This document shows positions 32,228 through 41,421 of a DNA stretch of 64,000 nucleotides, one piece after another. Made by a program: the position numbers and the translations under genes. Position 1 is the first letter of the stretch. Every line of letters starts with the position of its first letter. This DNA is from Gemmatimonadota bacterium (GTDB lineage Bacteria; Gemmatimonadota; Gemmatimonadetes; Gemmatimonadales; GWC2-71-9). The notes beneath the pieces are model-generated. The model did no database searches. It saw only the letters and a program-made list of their open reading frames with translations, and was not told where the DNA came from. The stretch lies in the NCBI GenBank assembly GCA_016874005.1, contig VGVQ01000005.1, positions 62,001 through 126,000 of the forward strand. The letters run 5' to 3'.

Positions 32228-33122
32228 CGAGCCGGCCGACGACGGTCTGTCGCAAGGCTCGTCCCACCAGCAGGTATTTCCTCCCATCCGTGACGTAGGC
32301 GCGGCTATCCCAGGCGGCGGCGCCGCGACGGCGGATGACGGTGCCGATCTCGGAATAGATCGCCCGGGCCGCGGCGATCGACCAGGCCGACCGAAACGGC
32401 AAATGCCCGATCCCGGCGTCCGCCCGCCGATACCGTTCCTCTGCCGCATCGAGCAGGCCGGCCACGACCGCCGCGACTGCGGGTCGATGGCGGCGCTCGG
32501 CGATCTCCGCCGGGGGTACCCCCGCCCGTTCGAGCCAGTCGAGCGGGAGATAGACGCGGCCGACGCTGGCATCGTCCATCACATCGCGAGCGATGTTGGT
32601 CAGTTGCATCGCGATCCCGAGATCCTCGGCTCGCTTCAACGTCTCGGCGTCGCGGACGCCCATGATGTGGGCCATCATCACCCCAACGACCCCGGCCACG
32701 TGATAGCAGTACTCCCCCAGCGCCTCGAGGGTCCGGTAGCGACGGCCGGTCACGTCCATCGCCATGCCGTCGAGCAGCTCGAAGGGATGGTGCCGCGGAA
32801 TCCCATGGGTCGCGACGATTCGGGCGATCCCCCGGAAGACCGGCTCGTCGCCATCGAAGGTCCCCGCGATGGCAGACTCGGTTTGCCGCCGGAGCAGTGC
32901 CAGCGCCGCGGCCTGGGTCGCCCGATCGGGGGCCGGGCCGGTCCCCATCCCATGGCCAAGGGTCTGCTGGTCGATCACATCATCGCAGTAGCGACACCAG
33001 GCATAGAGCTGGTAAGCCCCGGCCCGAACACTCGGCTCGAGCAACGCCGCGGCCCGGGTGAAGCTCCGAGAGCCCCGTTCGATGACCCGGCGACAATGGT
33101 CGACTATCGGGTCGCGGCTCAT
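32202..33122 (-). CDS. crtB: Phytoene synthase
   Basis: 306 residues. The two Asp-rich diphosphate/Mg sites are present: 'YAWCRYCDDVID' and 'NIARDVMDDASVGRVYLP'. Condenses two GGPP to phytoene, the first committed step of carotenoid synthesis. The ATG overlaps the crtI stop (ATGA), so it ends the crtY-crtI-crtB series. No GGPP synthase (crtE) gene is in the window. Confidence 0.95.
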   Translation of the reverse strand: MSRDPIVDHCRRVIERGSRSFTRAAALLEPSVRAGAYQLYAWCRYCDDVIDQQTLGHGMGTGPAPDRATQAAALALLRRQTESAIAGTFDGDEPVFRGIARIVATHGIPRHHPFELLDGMAMDVTGRRYRTLEALGEYCYHVAGVVGVMMAHIMGVRDAETLKRAEDLGIAMQLTNIARDVMDDASVGRVYLPLDWLERAGVPPAEIAERRHRPAVAAVVAGLLDAAEERYRRADAGIGHLPFRSAWSIAAARAIYSEIGTVIRRRGAAAWDSRAYVTDGRKYLLVGRALRQTVVGRLATRREALA

Positions 33123-34603
33123 CGAGCCCGGGCGGCGAGAATCACGCTGGCGGTTGCCTTGGCCGAGTTGATCACTCCCGGAAGACCAGCCCCCGGGTGG
33201 GTGCCCGCGCCGACGAAATAGAGCCCGCCGATCTGTGGGTCCCTGTTGTGGACCCGAAAATAGGCGCTTTGGGTCAGGATCGGCTCCAGGGAGAATGCCG
33301 ACCCCCAATGGGCGTTCAGCTCGGTGGCGAAATCCCTGGGGGTGAAGGTCCGCAGCGTCACCAGGTGATGCCGCAGTCCTGGCAGGAGCTTGCGCTCCAG
33401 GTAGTCGAGGATCCGGTCGGCATAGCGGGGGCCGATGGCGGTCCAATCGAGCGGTGCCCGGCCGAGATGGGGGACCGGGGACAGCACATAGAAGGCATCG
33501 CAGCCGCTCGGCGCCAGCGAAGGGTCGGTCACGGTCGGTGCGTGGAGATAGAGCGAGAAGTCGTCGGCCAGCACACCGCGGTCGAAGATGTCCCCGAGCA
33601 GCTCTCGGTAGCGCGGTCCGAACAGCACGGTATGGTGGGCGACCCCGGGATACTTTCGGCCGAGCCCGAAGTAGGCCACGAAGAGCGACATGCTGTGTCG
33701 CCGCCGCCCGAGCCGCCCGGCCTGGTTCCGGCCGTGGGGGTGGTGCCCGAGCAGTTGTCCGTAGCTGTGCACCACGTCGGCGTTGCTCACCACGATCGAC
33801 CCCGCCACCCGCTCCCCGGTGGCCGAGATGACCCCGTGGACGCGGCCACCATCCACCTCGATCCGGGCCACCTCGAACCCCAGCCGAACCGTCCCGCCGA
33901 GCGTCCGGAACAGGTCGACCAGCGCGGTGACCAGCGCCCCGGTCCCTCCCCTCGGATAGAAGACCCCGAACCGTCGCTCGAGGCAGTGGATCAGGGTGTA
34001 GATCGACGAGGCGGCGAACGGATTGCCACCGACCAGGAGCGAATGGAAGCTGAACGCCTGCCGGAGGTGGGGCTCGCGAAAGTGCTTCCGGACCACCCCG
34101 TAAACGGTGCGATAAGCCTCGAGCCGCACCAGCTCGGGCGCCACTCGGATCATGTCGGTGAAGTGGAGGAAGGGGACGTGGGCGAGCCTGGCGTAGCCGG
34201 CCTCGAACACCCGATCGGTGTATCGCAGAAAGCGGTCGTACCCGGCCACGTCGTCCGGCGCGATGGCGCGAATCTGCTCCCTGGTCACTTCGGGATTGCC
34301 GCCGTAGTCGAATCGGAAACCATCGTCCCACAGCAAACGGTAGAACGGGTCGACCGGGAGGAGTTCGATGGCGTCTTGGCGTGCTCGTCCCGCCAGGGAG
34401 AACAACTCGTCGATGCACTCTGGCGCCGTGATGACGGTGGGCCCGGCGTCGAAGGTGAACCCGGCGTCGCGATAGACGTAGGCTCTCCCGCCAGGCTGGT
34501 CGCGTCGCTCGACTAGCGTCGTGGCGATGCCGGCGGCCTGGAGCCGGATGGCGCAGGCGAGCCCGCCGAATCCGGAACCGATCACCACGGCGTGATCGGT
34601 CAT
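33119..34603 (-). CDS. crtI: Phytoene desaturase
   Basis: 494 residues. N-terminal FAD motif VVIGSGFGGLACAIRL, then ERRDQPGGRAY and DAGPTVIT, all typical of CrtI. The C-terminal 'GLYFVGAGTHPGAGLPGVINSAK' is the bacterial-type carotene dehydrogenase signature. It converts phytoene to lycopene (four steps) if of the usual type. The ATG at 34603 overlaps the crtY stop; an upstream extension in the same frame is antisense to nothing and lies inside crtY, so it is not used. Confidence 0.95.
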   Translation of the reverse strand: MTDHAVVIGSGFGGLACAIRLQAAGIATTLVERRDQPGGRAYVYRDAGFTFDAGPTVITAPECIDELFSLAGRARQDAIELLPVDPFYRLLWDDGFRFDYGGNPEVTREQIRAIAPDDVAGYDRFLRYTDRVFEAGYARLAHVPFLHFTDMIRVAPELVRLEAYRTVYGVVRKHFREPHLRQAFSFHSLLVGGNPFAASSIYTLIHCLERRFGVFYPRGGTGALVTALVDLFRTLGGTVRLGFEVARIEVDGGRVHGVISATGERVAGSIVVSNADVVHSYGQLLGHHPHGRNQAGRLGRRRHSMSLFVAYFGLGRKYPGVAHHTVLFGPRYRELLGDIFDRGVLADDFSLYLHAPTVTDPSLAPSGCDAFYVLSPVPHLGRAPLDWTAIGPRYADRILDYLERKLLPGLRHHLVTLRTFTPRDFATELNAHWGSAFSLEPILTQSAYFRVHNRDPQIGGLYFVGAGTHPGAGLPGVINSAKATASVILAARAR

Positions 34604-35727
34604 CCTGGCTCCGGCCAGCAAGCCAGCGCCTTGCCGATCGGAACCGGCGGTCGGCCAACCACCACCCGGAGCCGATCCCACGGAGTCATCCGGTCGGCAT
34701 AGAACCGCTCGATCAGCCCCACGGGCAGCCGGTAGAACCTCTCGAGCACCCGGTAGCGCTGCTCCGGCGGGGCGGCCTGAAACAGCATCCGATTGAGCCG
34801 CCGAAGGAAGCGGTGGCCGGAGGCTCGGGCTTGGCGCTCCCGGTCGACGAGTTCACGGATCGAGCCGGTGTCGATCGTGGCGAGCCGAGCGATCCGGTCG
34901 GCGATTCGAACCGCGTGGGGGAGGGAATAGCCGGTCGTCGGGTGGAACAACCCCGCCCGCCCGCCGACATTCGCGGCGCCGACGTCCGGTGGGATGGTCG
35001 CCCGGAAGGGGATCGGCAGGGCGCCCCGCTCCTCGCGTCCGAGCGAGGTGATCCGCCAGCCTTGCTCCCCGGCGTACCGCTCGATCTCCCGTCGCGACGC
35101 GTCGCCGTCGATCGAGCCGCTGTCGGCGTAGATCGTGTCCTCGATCAGGAGCTCGGTTTCGGTCCAGGGCAGGAGATAACAGAACCGGAATCCGCCCTGC
35201 TGTGGGACCGTGGCATCCATGATCACCGGGCGGTCGAGGCCATGGGGCGACTCGAGGGTGGCGTCGAAGCCGACGAACCGCTGGACCCCGCCGTCGAAGC
35301 GGCTCTCGAGGAGGCCTCGCCCATCGACGACCGCGGCCGCGGTCAGGCGCCGCCCGTCCGACAGTTCGACGTGGCTCGGACCGATCGCGGTGACCTCGCT
35401 CGACAACCAAACCCGGTCGCCGAGCGCCGCCGACAAACGGGCTCCGAATTGGCTGGAACGGATGGCGTGGTAGGGGCCGTCGAACCGCCGTCGCAAGCCC
35501 GGAAACCGGATGTCGTAACCGGGCCAGGTTCGGGACACCAACGGGGCGACCCAGTCGAATTGGCCGGGGTCGAGATCGGCCTCGTGAAACGACCAGGTAT
35601 GATTGCCGCCTAACGAGTCGCCGCGCTCGATCACCAGCAACGAGACCGGCGGCTCACGCCGGAGCAGCCGCCAGGCGATCAGGCCATTGGCGAGGCCCCC
35701 ACCCACCAACACCACGTCGACCCGCAC
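34600..35727 (-). CDS. crtY: Lycopene beta-cyclase (CrtY type)
   Basis: 375 residues, GTG start 3 bases after the upstream stop. FAD/NAD-binding start 'VDVVLVGGGLANGLIAWRL', then GGNHTWSFHE, and further CrtY-specific motifs: FCYLLPWTETELLIEDT, GALPIPF and GGRAGLFHPTTGYSLPHA. Introduces beta rings into lycopene to give beta-carotene, the substrate for CrtZ. The family assignment is clear from these motifs. Confidence 0.95.
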   Translation of the reverse strand: MRVDVVLVGGGLANGLIAWRLLRREPPVSLLVIERGDSLGGNHTWSFHEADLDPGQFDWVAPLVSRTWPGYDIRFPGLRRRFDGPYHAIRSSQFGARLSAALGDRVWLSSEVTAIGPSHVELSDGRRLTAAAVVDGRGLLESRFDGGVQRFVGFDATLESPHGLDRPVIMDATVPQQGGFRFCYLLPWTETELLIEDTIYADSGSIDGDASRREIERYAGEQGWRITSLGREERGALPIPFRATIPPDVGAANVGGRAGLFHPTTGYSLPHAVRIADRIARLATIDTGSIRELVDRERQARASGHRFLRRLNRMLFQAAPPEQRYRVLERFYRLPVGLIERFYADRMTPWDRLRVVVGRPPVPIGKALACWPEPG

Positions 35728-35730
35728 CGG

Positions 35731-38193
35731 CTAGCGGCCCGATAAGGCGGCGTCGAGGATTTCCCGGGCCCGGCGGTAGTGGGCCTCGATCCGGGGCATC
35801 GGGAATCCGCTGTATTGGGCCCGAACGTTCCGCTCGGCGAATTCGAGGGTCCGGATCAGATCGGTGGCGGCGGCGCGCCGGGCCGACGGTTCGGTGCTGC
35901 CCCGTTCGCCGATCCAGATCGGCGCGGTATGACCGTAGCCGTAACTGTCCATGGCCGGCCACTGGGTCGTGGCGCCGCCGACCGCACGGGCGGCGATCCA
36001 ACCCCCCACCGGAAGCGCGATGGTCCCGGTGAGGCTCGCCCGCCCTCCCGCGGCCACCCCGGGGCGACTCTCGACCACCGCACCGTTGACGACGATCTCG
36101 ACTCGATCCACCGCGTTCGCCGAGGCGACCTCGAGCCGCCAGGCGACCCGCCGGGGACTCCGAGGCACGACATCGCCCGGCCCCGCCGATCCCACCACGA
36201 AGTCGAGCAGCGGACCGGTGGTGACGAAGCTCCGGCCCGCCTTGAGGGCATCGAGATACCCGCGATAGCCGAGCGCCGGATCGCTCTTGACGTAGACTCT
36301 GGTGGTCCCGACGGCCATGGTGCGGTAGAAGTTGTTCATCACGTCGGTGCCGGCGCTGGGCGCGATCGGCATCCCGAAGTTGAGGGCCCGATACCAGAGG
36401 TCGGCGGTGCCGCTCTCGTCGCTCCACAAACATGCCAATTCGATCACGTCGATGAGGCCCTGGACGGCGTCCGCGACGAATCCGTTGGGGATCGTCCCCA
36501 GGTTGCCGTCGGCGAACGGATTGGCTCGGCTCACCGGGTGGACGTACATGTTGACGCCGCCTTGGGCTCGGCCGAAGGCGAGGGCGTCACGGTTGGGTCG
36601 ATCGTCGCGTCCGAACACCTCGTAGCCCGGGCCCCAGATCCAGGGCCAATGCAGCTCGGCGGAGCCGATCACCGCGACATGACCGAAGAAGTGGGCCCGG
36701 ACCTCCTGCCCGAAGGCGAGGAACGGCGGCGCGGCCAGCGACTGCCACCGCCACAGCGGCTGATCCTCGAATCGGGTGTGAAGGTTCGCCAGCAGCGGCG
36801 TCAGGACGTCCATGGCCTCGCCGGCGGCCATTGGAAAGAGGTCGTCGGGGTCGAGGCGGTAGGGGCCGCCGTAGTTGAGGTGGAAGTGGTGCTCCCCGGC
36901 CATCCAGCCCTTGGCCCGGGCGTCCCAAACCGGCTCGAGGGTCGCGGTGACGACGTTAGGCGAGCCCGGGCGGGCCTCGACGGCGGCCGTCGCCACCGAG
37001 GTGGCCAGGCCCTGGACCGCGCGGACCGAGACCGTCCCCGCGGGCACCTCCAACTCGGTGATGCCGCCACTGTAGAAGAACACCGTGCCGGTCTGACCAT
37101 CGAACCTCGGCTGTCCTTCGGCTGGCAACAGCGGATGGCCGTTGCCGTCGGTCACCGACAAACGGGCGGCGGCGGGCTTTCCGGCCAGCAGGGTCTGAAT
37201 GGTGACCCGGGCGGTCGGGGCCTGGTAGTTCCACCCGCCGATCGCCACCGGGGTCGCGGGGCCACCGCGGGCCGGCGCCCGCCACAATCCCATCGTCTCG
37301 CGGCTGGTCGCCTCGGCGAAGAACAGCGACGAGCCGTCCGCCGACCACGCCGGCGTGAGCGGCAATCGAGCCCCTTCGGTCAGCAACACCGTCGGTCCCG
37401 GCTGCTCGACGCCCAACAGCCTCAGCTCCCAGCCACTGGCATCTCCGGCCGGCCAGTTGACCGCGAGCAGCCGACCGTCGGGCGACAACGACGGCCGGGC
37501 CATGGAGGCGATCGGGGCCGCCAGGAGGACGCGCTCCTCGCCGGTTTCGAGGTGGCGGATCCTGATCTCGTTCTGCCCCGCCGCCCGCTTGCCGAGATAG
37601 ATCAGCCGCTTCCCATCGGGATGAACCTGCGGCTTGAGCTCGAGGCCGGCGTGTTCGGTGATCCGGGTCTTGGCGCCGGAGTTCAGATCCACCCTCCAGA
37701 CATCGAGATCGCCGGCGGCCGCCGAGGAGTAGAACACGCTCCGGCCGTCGGGCGCGAAGGTCGGGTCGAGCTCGATTCCGGGGTCGCTCGCCACCACCCG
37801 CTCGGTGCCCCGGGCCAGGTTGCGAACGACGATGCTGGTTTCTCGCCCGTCGTCGCGGACGAACGCCAGCTCGGCGCCATCGGGGGACCAGGCGGGGCGG
37901 GAATCCATGCCCGCTCCGGCGGTGAGCCGGGTCGCTTGGCCCGACTCGAGCTCGAGGAGCCAGAGCCAGCCTCGGGAGGCGATCGCGATCCGGCGGCCGT
38001 CCGGCGACGGGGCAGGGTCGATCGGGCCGATCGTCACCAGGGGCAGCTCGTACCCCTCGAGATAGACGTGGTGGGTGAACCCGGCAACTTTGGGGTATCG
38101 GTTGGTCCACTGACCGTGGCCGTCGGTCGGGCCGCCCAGGGCGAGCACCGCCAACGTCATCGGCACGATCGGACGACGGACGGAAGGGGTCAT
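35731..38193 (-). CDS. CehA/McbA family metallohydrolase with N-terminal TolB propeller
   Basis: 820 residues, signal peptide at the N-terminus. Residues of about 60-330 carry TolB blades (SPDGRRIA, APDGRSV, HPDGKRL, SPDGRLL). The C-terminal half begins at AGEHHFHLNYGG, a PHP-type HxH metal motif, and contains later histidines in NMYVHPVSRANPF and a DVIELACLWSDES segment typical of CehA/McbA-like proteins. Those families hydrolyse carbamate or other ester-like bonds; substrate unknown. It lies in the operon between the hydroxyacid dehydrogenase (3 bases upstream) and crtY (3 bases downstream), with no obvious metabolic link to carotenoids. Confidence 0.82.
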   Translation of the reverse strand: MTPSVRRPIVPMTLAVLALGGPTDGHGQWTNRYPKVAGFTHHVYLEGYELPLVTIGPIDPAPSPDGRRIAIASRGWLWLLELESGQATRLTAGAGMDSRPAWSPDGAELAFVRDDGRETSIVVRNLARGTERVVASDPGIELDPTFAPDGRSVFYSSAAAGDLDVWRVDLNSGAKTRITEHAGLELKPQVHPDGKRLIYLGKRAAGQNEIRIRHLETGEERVLLAAPIASMARPSLSPDGRLLAVNWPAGDASGWELRLLGVEQPGPTVLLTEGARLPLTPAWSADGSSLFFAEATSRETMGLWRAPARGGPATPVAIGGWNYQAPTARVTIQTLLAGKPAAARLSVTDGNGHPLLPAEGQPRFDGQTGTVFFYSGGITELEVPAGTVSVRAVQGLATSVATAAVEARPGSPNVVTATLEPVWDARAKGWMAGEHHFHLNYGGPYRLDPDDLFPMAAGEAMDVLTPLLANLHTRFEDQPLWRWQSLAAPPFLAFGQEVRAHFFGHVAVIGSAELHWPWIWGPGYEVFGRDDRPNRDALAFGRAQGGVNMYVHPVSRANPFADGNLGTIPNGFVADAVQGLIDVIELACLWSDESGTADLWYRALNFGMPIAPSAGTDVMNNFYRTMAVGTTRVYVKSDPALGYRGYLDALKAGRSFVTTGPLLDFVVGSAGPGDVVPRSPRRVAWRLEVASANAVDRVEIVVNGAVVESRPGVAAGGRASLTGTIALPVGGWIAARAVGGATTQWPAMDSYGYGHTAPIWIGERGSTEPSARRAAATDLIRTLEFAERNVRAQYSGFPMPRIEAHYRRAREILDAALSGR

Positions 38194-38196
38194 GAC

Positions 38197-39147
38197 TCAA
38201 TAACCTCTTTTGGGATCTACTACCGTGGCAGGCGCCTGGCCCGCCTCGAGCGCCTCGAGGCAGCGGAGGAACCCCTCCGCCGTGCCGGCAATGGTACTGG
38301 GACCCGAGACGTGCGGCGAAATCGAGATCTTGGGGTGGCCCCACAGCGGCGACGCCGGGTCGAGCGGTTCGGTCGCGAAGACGTCGAGCGCCGCGCCCCG
38401 GAGCCAGCCCCGGTCGATCGCGTCGGGAATCGCGGACTCGTCCGCCAACGCCCCCCGGCCGACGTTCATCAAGTAGGCGCCGCCGCACCGAGCCATCCGA
38501 TCCCGGCCGAGCCATCCGTGGGTGGCCGGCGTCAGAGGGGCGGCGAGAATCAGCCAGTCGGTGCCGCCGACTACCGCCTCAAACCGGTCGGTCGGATCGA
38601 CTCGCCGGAACCCAGGCTGGCTCGATCCGCCCCGCGAGAGCCCGTCGACGCGGGCGCCCAGGCCGCCGAAGGCCCTCGCGATGCCTTGCCCGACCAAGCC
38701 GGTCCCCAGGATGAGCACCCGCTGGTCACGGAGCATGATCGGATCGGCGCCGCCATGGCCCCGCCACCGCCTGGCCCGCTGGTCCTCCGCCAGGGCGGCC
38801 AGATGCTGGTTCTCGGCGAGCGCCCGAGCGACGCACCACTCGCCGATCGCGGGCCCGAAATCTTCCGTGGTCTTGGTCAACACGATCGTCGCCGGGAATT
38901 CGGAGCCGAGTACCAGCCCGTCGACTCCCGCCCCGATGCTGTGGATCCAACGGACTCGGCCCCAGGTCCTGGTCGATGGCCGCCGAAACCCGACGAACCC
39001 GTCGGCCCAGGCGAGGTCGTCCTCGGTGACGTCCTTGAGCCGAACCAGCCGGAGCTCGAGGTCGGCCCGGGCGGCGGCGATGGCATCCTTGAGACCGGAG
39101 ACGTGGTCGCCGACGATCAGGAATCGCCGATACGGTGATGATGGCAT
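38197..39147 (-). CDS. D-isomer-specific 2-hydroxyacid dehydrogenase
   Basis: 316 residues from ATG 39147. NAD-binding motif LILGTGLVGQGIARAFGGLG (about 145-164). Catalytic Arg in NVGRGALADE, Glu in FATEPLDPASPLW, His in ISPHVSGPS. Belongs to the GhrA/phosphoglycerate-dehydrogenase-like group and would interconvert a 2-oxoacid and its D-2-hydroxyacid using NAD(P)H. First gene of the five-gene reverse operon leading to crtYIB. A TTGACC element lies at 39185-39180 on the reverse strand, but the -10 is weak. Confidence 0.9.
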   Translation of the reverse strand: MPSSPYRRFLIVGDHVSGLKDAIAAARADLELRLVRLKDVTEDDLAWADGFVGFRRPSTRTWGRVRWIHSIGAGVDGLVLGSEFPATIVLTKTTEDFGPAIGEWCVARALAENQHLAALAEDQRARRWRGHGGADPIMLRDQRVLILGTGLVGQGIARAFGGLGARVDGLSRGGSSQPGFRRVDPTDRFEAVVGGTDWLILAAPLTPATHGWLGRDRMARCGGAYLMNVGRGALADESAIPDAIDRGWLRGAALDVFATEPLDPASPLWGHPKISISPHVSGPSTIAGTAEGFLRCLEALEAGQAPATVVDPKRGY

Positions 39148-39186
39148 GAACCGACCAAGGTGATCGCCCGGAATGGACCGGTCAAG

Positions 39187-40614
39187 ATGGCAATTTCGGC
39201 GGCTGGACGCCCGGGTCTCATCGGCGATACACTTGGGCGCCACTCTCACAGCCCGAGGACGGGACCCCTGAGCGCGCCTTCGCCCCAGTTCCGCCGCAAC
39301 ATCCCCGTCACCAGACGAGAGATCTTCGGCTGGGCGATGTTCGACTTCGCCAACTCCGCCCACACCACCGTCGTGATGACGGCCGTTTACAACGCGTTCT
39401 TCGTCGGGTACATCGTTCCCGGCGGGGCGGGCGGCCGGGGCGACTCGTTCTGGTCGATCGCCATCGTGCTCTCGATGCTGGTGACGATCGTGCTCTCGCC
39501 GATCGCCGGCGCCATCATCGACTTTAGCGGGAAGAAGAAGGCCTACCTGATCGCGAGCAGCGTGGTCTGCTCGGTGGCCACCGCTGCGCTCTTCTTCGTC
39601 GGACCGGGTCAGGTCTGGCTTGCCATCGCGCTGGTGGTCGTCAGCAGCGTGGCCTTCATGCAGAGCGAAGCGTTCTGCGCGAGCTTCCTGCCCGAACTCA
39701 GCACCCCGAGGACGATCGGGAGGATCTCCGGGTTGGGTTGGGGGATCGGCTACTTCGGCGGACTGTTGAGCGCGTTCATCGCGTTGAGCGTCATCATCAA
39801 GGCGGACCCCGCGACCGACCGAGCCGGGTACCTGGCCGACAATCAGTTGGCCATGGCGGCGACCGGGGCGTTCTTTCTGCTCGCGGCGCTGCCGACGTTT
39901 CTGTTGCTCAAGAACAGGGCGCTGCCGACTCCCGGGTTCGAGAAAGCTTCGGCCGGTACCCTGATCAGAGCCGGGATCAATCAGCTGCGCCGCGGTGTCG
40001 ACACGGCCCGCCGCTACCCGATCTTGTTCCAGTTCCTGCTGTCGTTCATGGTCTACATGGCGGGCCTCGACGCGATCGTCAAGTTCTTCGGGATTTACGC
40101 CAAAGAAGAGATCCAGCTCACCACCACGGAGTTCCGTAACATCTTCCTGATCCTGCAGATCAGCGCGGCCGCGGGGGCGTTCGGGTTCGGTTGGCTCGAG
40201 GGGAAGATCGGTCCGAAGAAGACGGTGCTCTGGACCCTGGTGTGGTGGATCGTCGGGGTGCTCGGGATCCTCCTGCTCGAGCCGATCAGCGCGCTAGTGG
40301 GCATCGCCCCCAAGCCGCTGTTCTTCGGCCTCGGGCTGGTGGCCGGCGCGGGGATCGGCGCCACCCAGGCCTCCAGTCGGACCGTCGTCGGTCTGCTGGC
40401 CCCCGCCGAGAAGACCGCCGAGACGTTCGGGTTCTGGAGCATGTTCCAACGACTCGGCAGCATTCTCGGCGCGACCTTCGGGTTCGTCAACGTGCTGGCC
40501 GGCACCCGGCAGGCGGGGGTGGTGCTGGTATTGACGTTCTTCGTGGTCGGCGCGCTGATGCTGTCCCGGGTCGACCTCGACCGCGGTTTCCGCGCCGCCA
40601 GAGCCGGTCAATGA
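39187..40614 (+). CDS. MFS transporter, UMF1/Atg22-like
   Basis: 475 residues as drawn. The signature 'REIFGWAMFDFANSAHTTVV' opens the first of about 11-12 helices; GLLSAFIALSV and the long middle loop fit the UMF1 (vacuole effluxer Atg22-like) family. Substrate unknown. The start is uncertain: GTG 39160, ATG 39187, or a non-canonical CTG 39268. A promoter-like pair (39204-39233) lies downstream of the first two, and only CTG 39268 (with GAGGA 8 bases before it) remains after it; that would shorten the protein to 448 residues, nearer the family's N-terminus. Confidence 0.88.
   Translation: MAISAAGRPGLIGDTLGRHSHSPRTGPLSAPSPQFRRNIPVTRREIFGWAMFDFANSAHTTVVMTAVYNAFFVGYIVPGGAGGRGDSFWSIAIVLSMLVTIVLSPIAGAIIDFSGKKKAYLIASSVVCSVATAALFFVGPGQVWLAIALVVVSSVAFMQSEAFCASFLPELSTPRTIGRISGLGWGIGYFGGLLSAFIALSVIIKADPATDRAGYLADNQLAMAATGAFFLLAALPTFLLLKNRALPTPGFEKASAGTLIRAGINQLRRGVDTARRYPILFQFLLSFMVYMAGLDAIVKFFGIYAKEEIQLTTTEFRNIFLILQISAAAGAFGFGWLEGKIGPKKTVLWTLVWWIVGVLGILLLEPISALVGIAPKPLFFGLGLVAGAGIGATQASSRTVVGLLAPAEKTAETFGFWSMFQRLGSILGATFGFVNVLAGTRQAGVVLVLTFFVVGALMLSRVDLDRGFRAARAGQ
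39204..39233 (+). promoter_or_regulatory. Promoter-like pair within the 5' part of the MFS gene
   Basis: TGGACG (39204-39209), 18-base spacer, TACACT (39228-39233). If used, the transcript begins near 39240, after the usual ATG/GTG candidates. Confidence 0.35.
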
Positions 40615-40638
40615 GCACCGCCGCCCGCCTGACGCGGT

Positions 40639-41133
40639 TCACTGGCCCACGCCGATCCGCCCTTCGACGCCTCGAAACACCGTGAGCGGCAGGACCCGCC
40701 GGCCGACCAGCTCGAACTCCGAACGGTACGGCCGGGCCGCCACGATCTTGCCGGCGTACTGCCGCCCGATCCCCGGTACCGCCGCCAACTCCGCGACGGT
40801 TGCCCGGTTGAGGTCGACCAGGCCCGCGCCGACCGGGCCGAACCCGACGGCGGCATCGCGAGCGGCTTCGCCAGAGACGAACAGCCGATGCTTGATGGCG
40901 AGGTACACCGGCATCGGGATGATCTGGCGGGTGACCAACTCGCTCCGATCGTGGAAGGGACGAGCCGCGACGACCTTCGCCGCGCACATCCGGCCGATCC
41001 CGGGGAACGCCAACAGCTCGACGACGCTCGCCCGGTTGAGGTCGATGATTTCCGGCGACGCCGATGCCTCGGCTGGACCGTTGAACAGCTGGAACGATGC
41101 TGCTATCGCCATCAAGACAGCCGATTTCCGCAT
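40639..41133 (-). CDS. Exported tandem helix-hairpin-helix protein (ComEA-like repeats)
   Basis: 164 residues from ATG 41133, which has a TGGAGG ribosome site 7 bases upstream and gives a signal peptide ending near PAEASA. Two homologous ComEA-type HhH units follow: IDLNRASVVELLAFPGIGR (about 35-90) and VDLNRATVAELAAVPGIGR (about 105-160). Each has the LNRA..ELxxxPGIG pattern that binds DNA backbone. ComEA proteins bind incoming DNA at the membrane in natural transformation, but those have one such unit and a membrane anchor; this one has two and a cleavable signal. No other competence gene is in the window. Confidence 0.85.
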   Translation of the reverse strand: MRKSAVLMAIAASFQLFNGPAEASASPEIIDLNRASVVELLAFPGIGRMCAAKVVAARPFHDRSELVTRQIIPMPVYLAIKHRLFVSGEAARDAAVGFGPVGAGLVDLNRATVAELAAVPGIGRQYAGKIVAARPYRSEFELVGRRVLPLTVFRGVEGRIGVGQ

Positions 41134-41253
41134 GGTCGACCTCCAAGTCGTGAGGGTGGTGCGCTGGGACCCGGTTGCCCGGGCGGTAACGTGCCTAACG
41201 GAGCCGCCCGTGGCTCGGTTTCGACCTGAAACTCGGGTCCCGTCGTCCTCCGT

Positions 41254-41421
41254 ATGACACCGGCTCCGATCGAACCGTTGCCGCCGCGGGTCGCCGCCGC
41301 GGCGGCTCACGCCCTGGCCGAGCTGGCTCAATTTGGCCGCGGGTATGCCGGCGCGATGGTGGCAACGCTCGGGCCCGCGCGACGGCCAGGGTACTCCTTC
41401 GACGACGGAGGTGCTCGATGA
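41254..41421 (+). CDS. Candidate small protein (55 aa)
   Basis: ATG to TGA, 55 residues, ending in an ATGA overlap with the hydrolase gene at 41418, which is the coupling used throughout the window. Composition: Ala-rich central helix (VAAAAAHALAELAQFGRG) and a basic C-terminus. Third positions are mostly G or C. No ribosome site is visible and no family is recognised. The stretch from 41134 to here is otherwise non-coding and holds a GTTAGGC word at 41193. It could equally be just the leader of the hydrolase gene. Confidence 0.35.
   Translation: MTPAPIEPLPPRVAAAAAHALAELAQFGRGYAGAMVATLGPARRPGYSFDDGGAR

Noticed and set aside
35779-39138. Forward open frame of 1119 codons across the CehA/dehydrogenase genes
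   Set aside because: Antisense shadow running over two real genes, no start signal.
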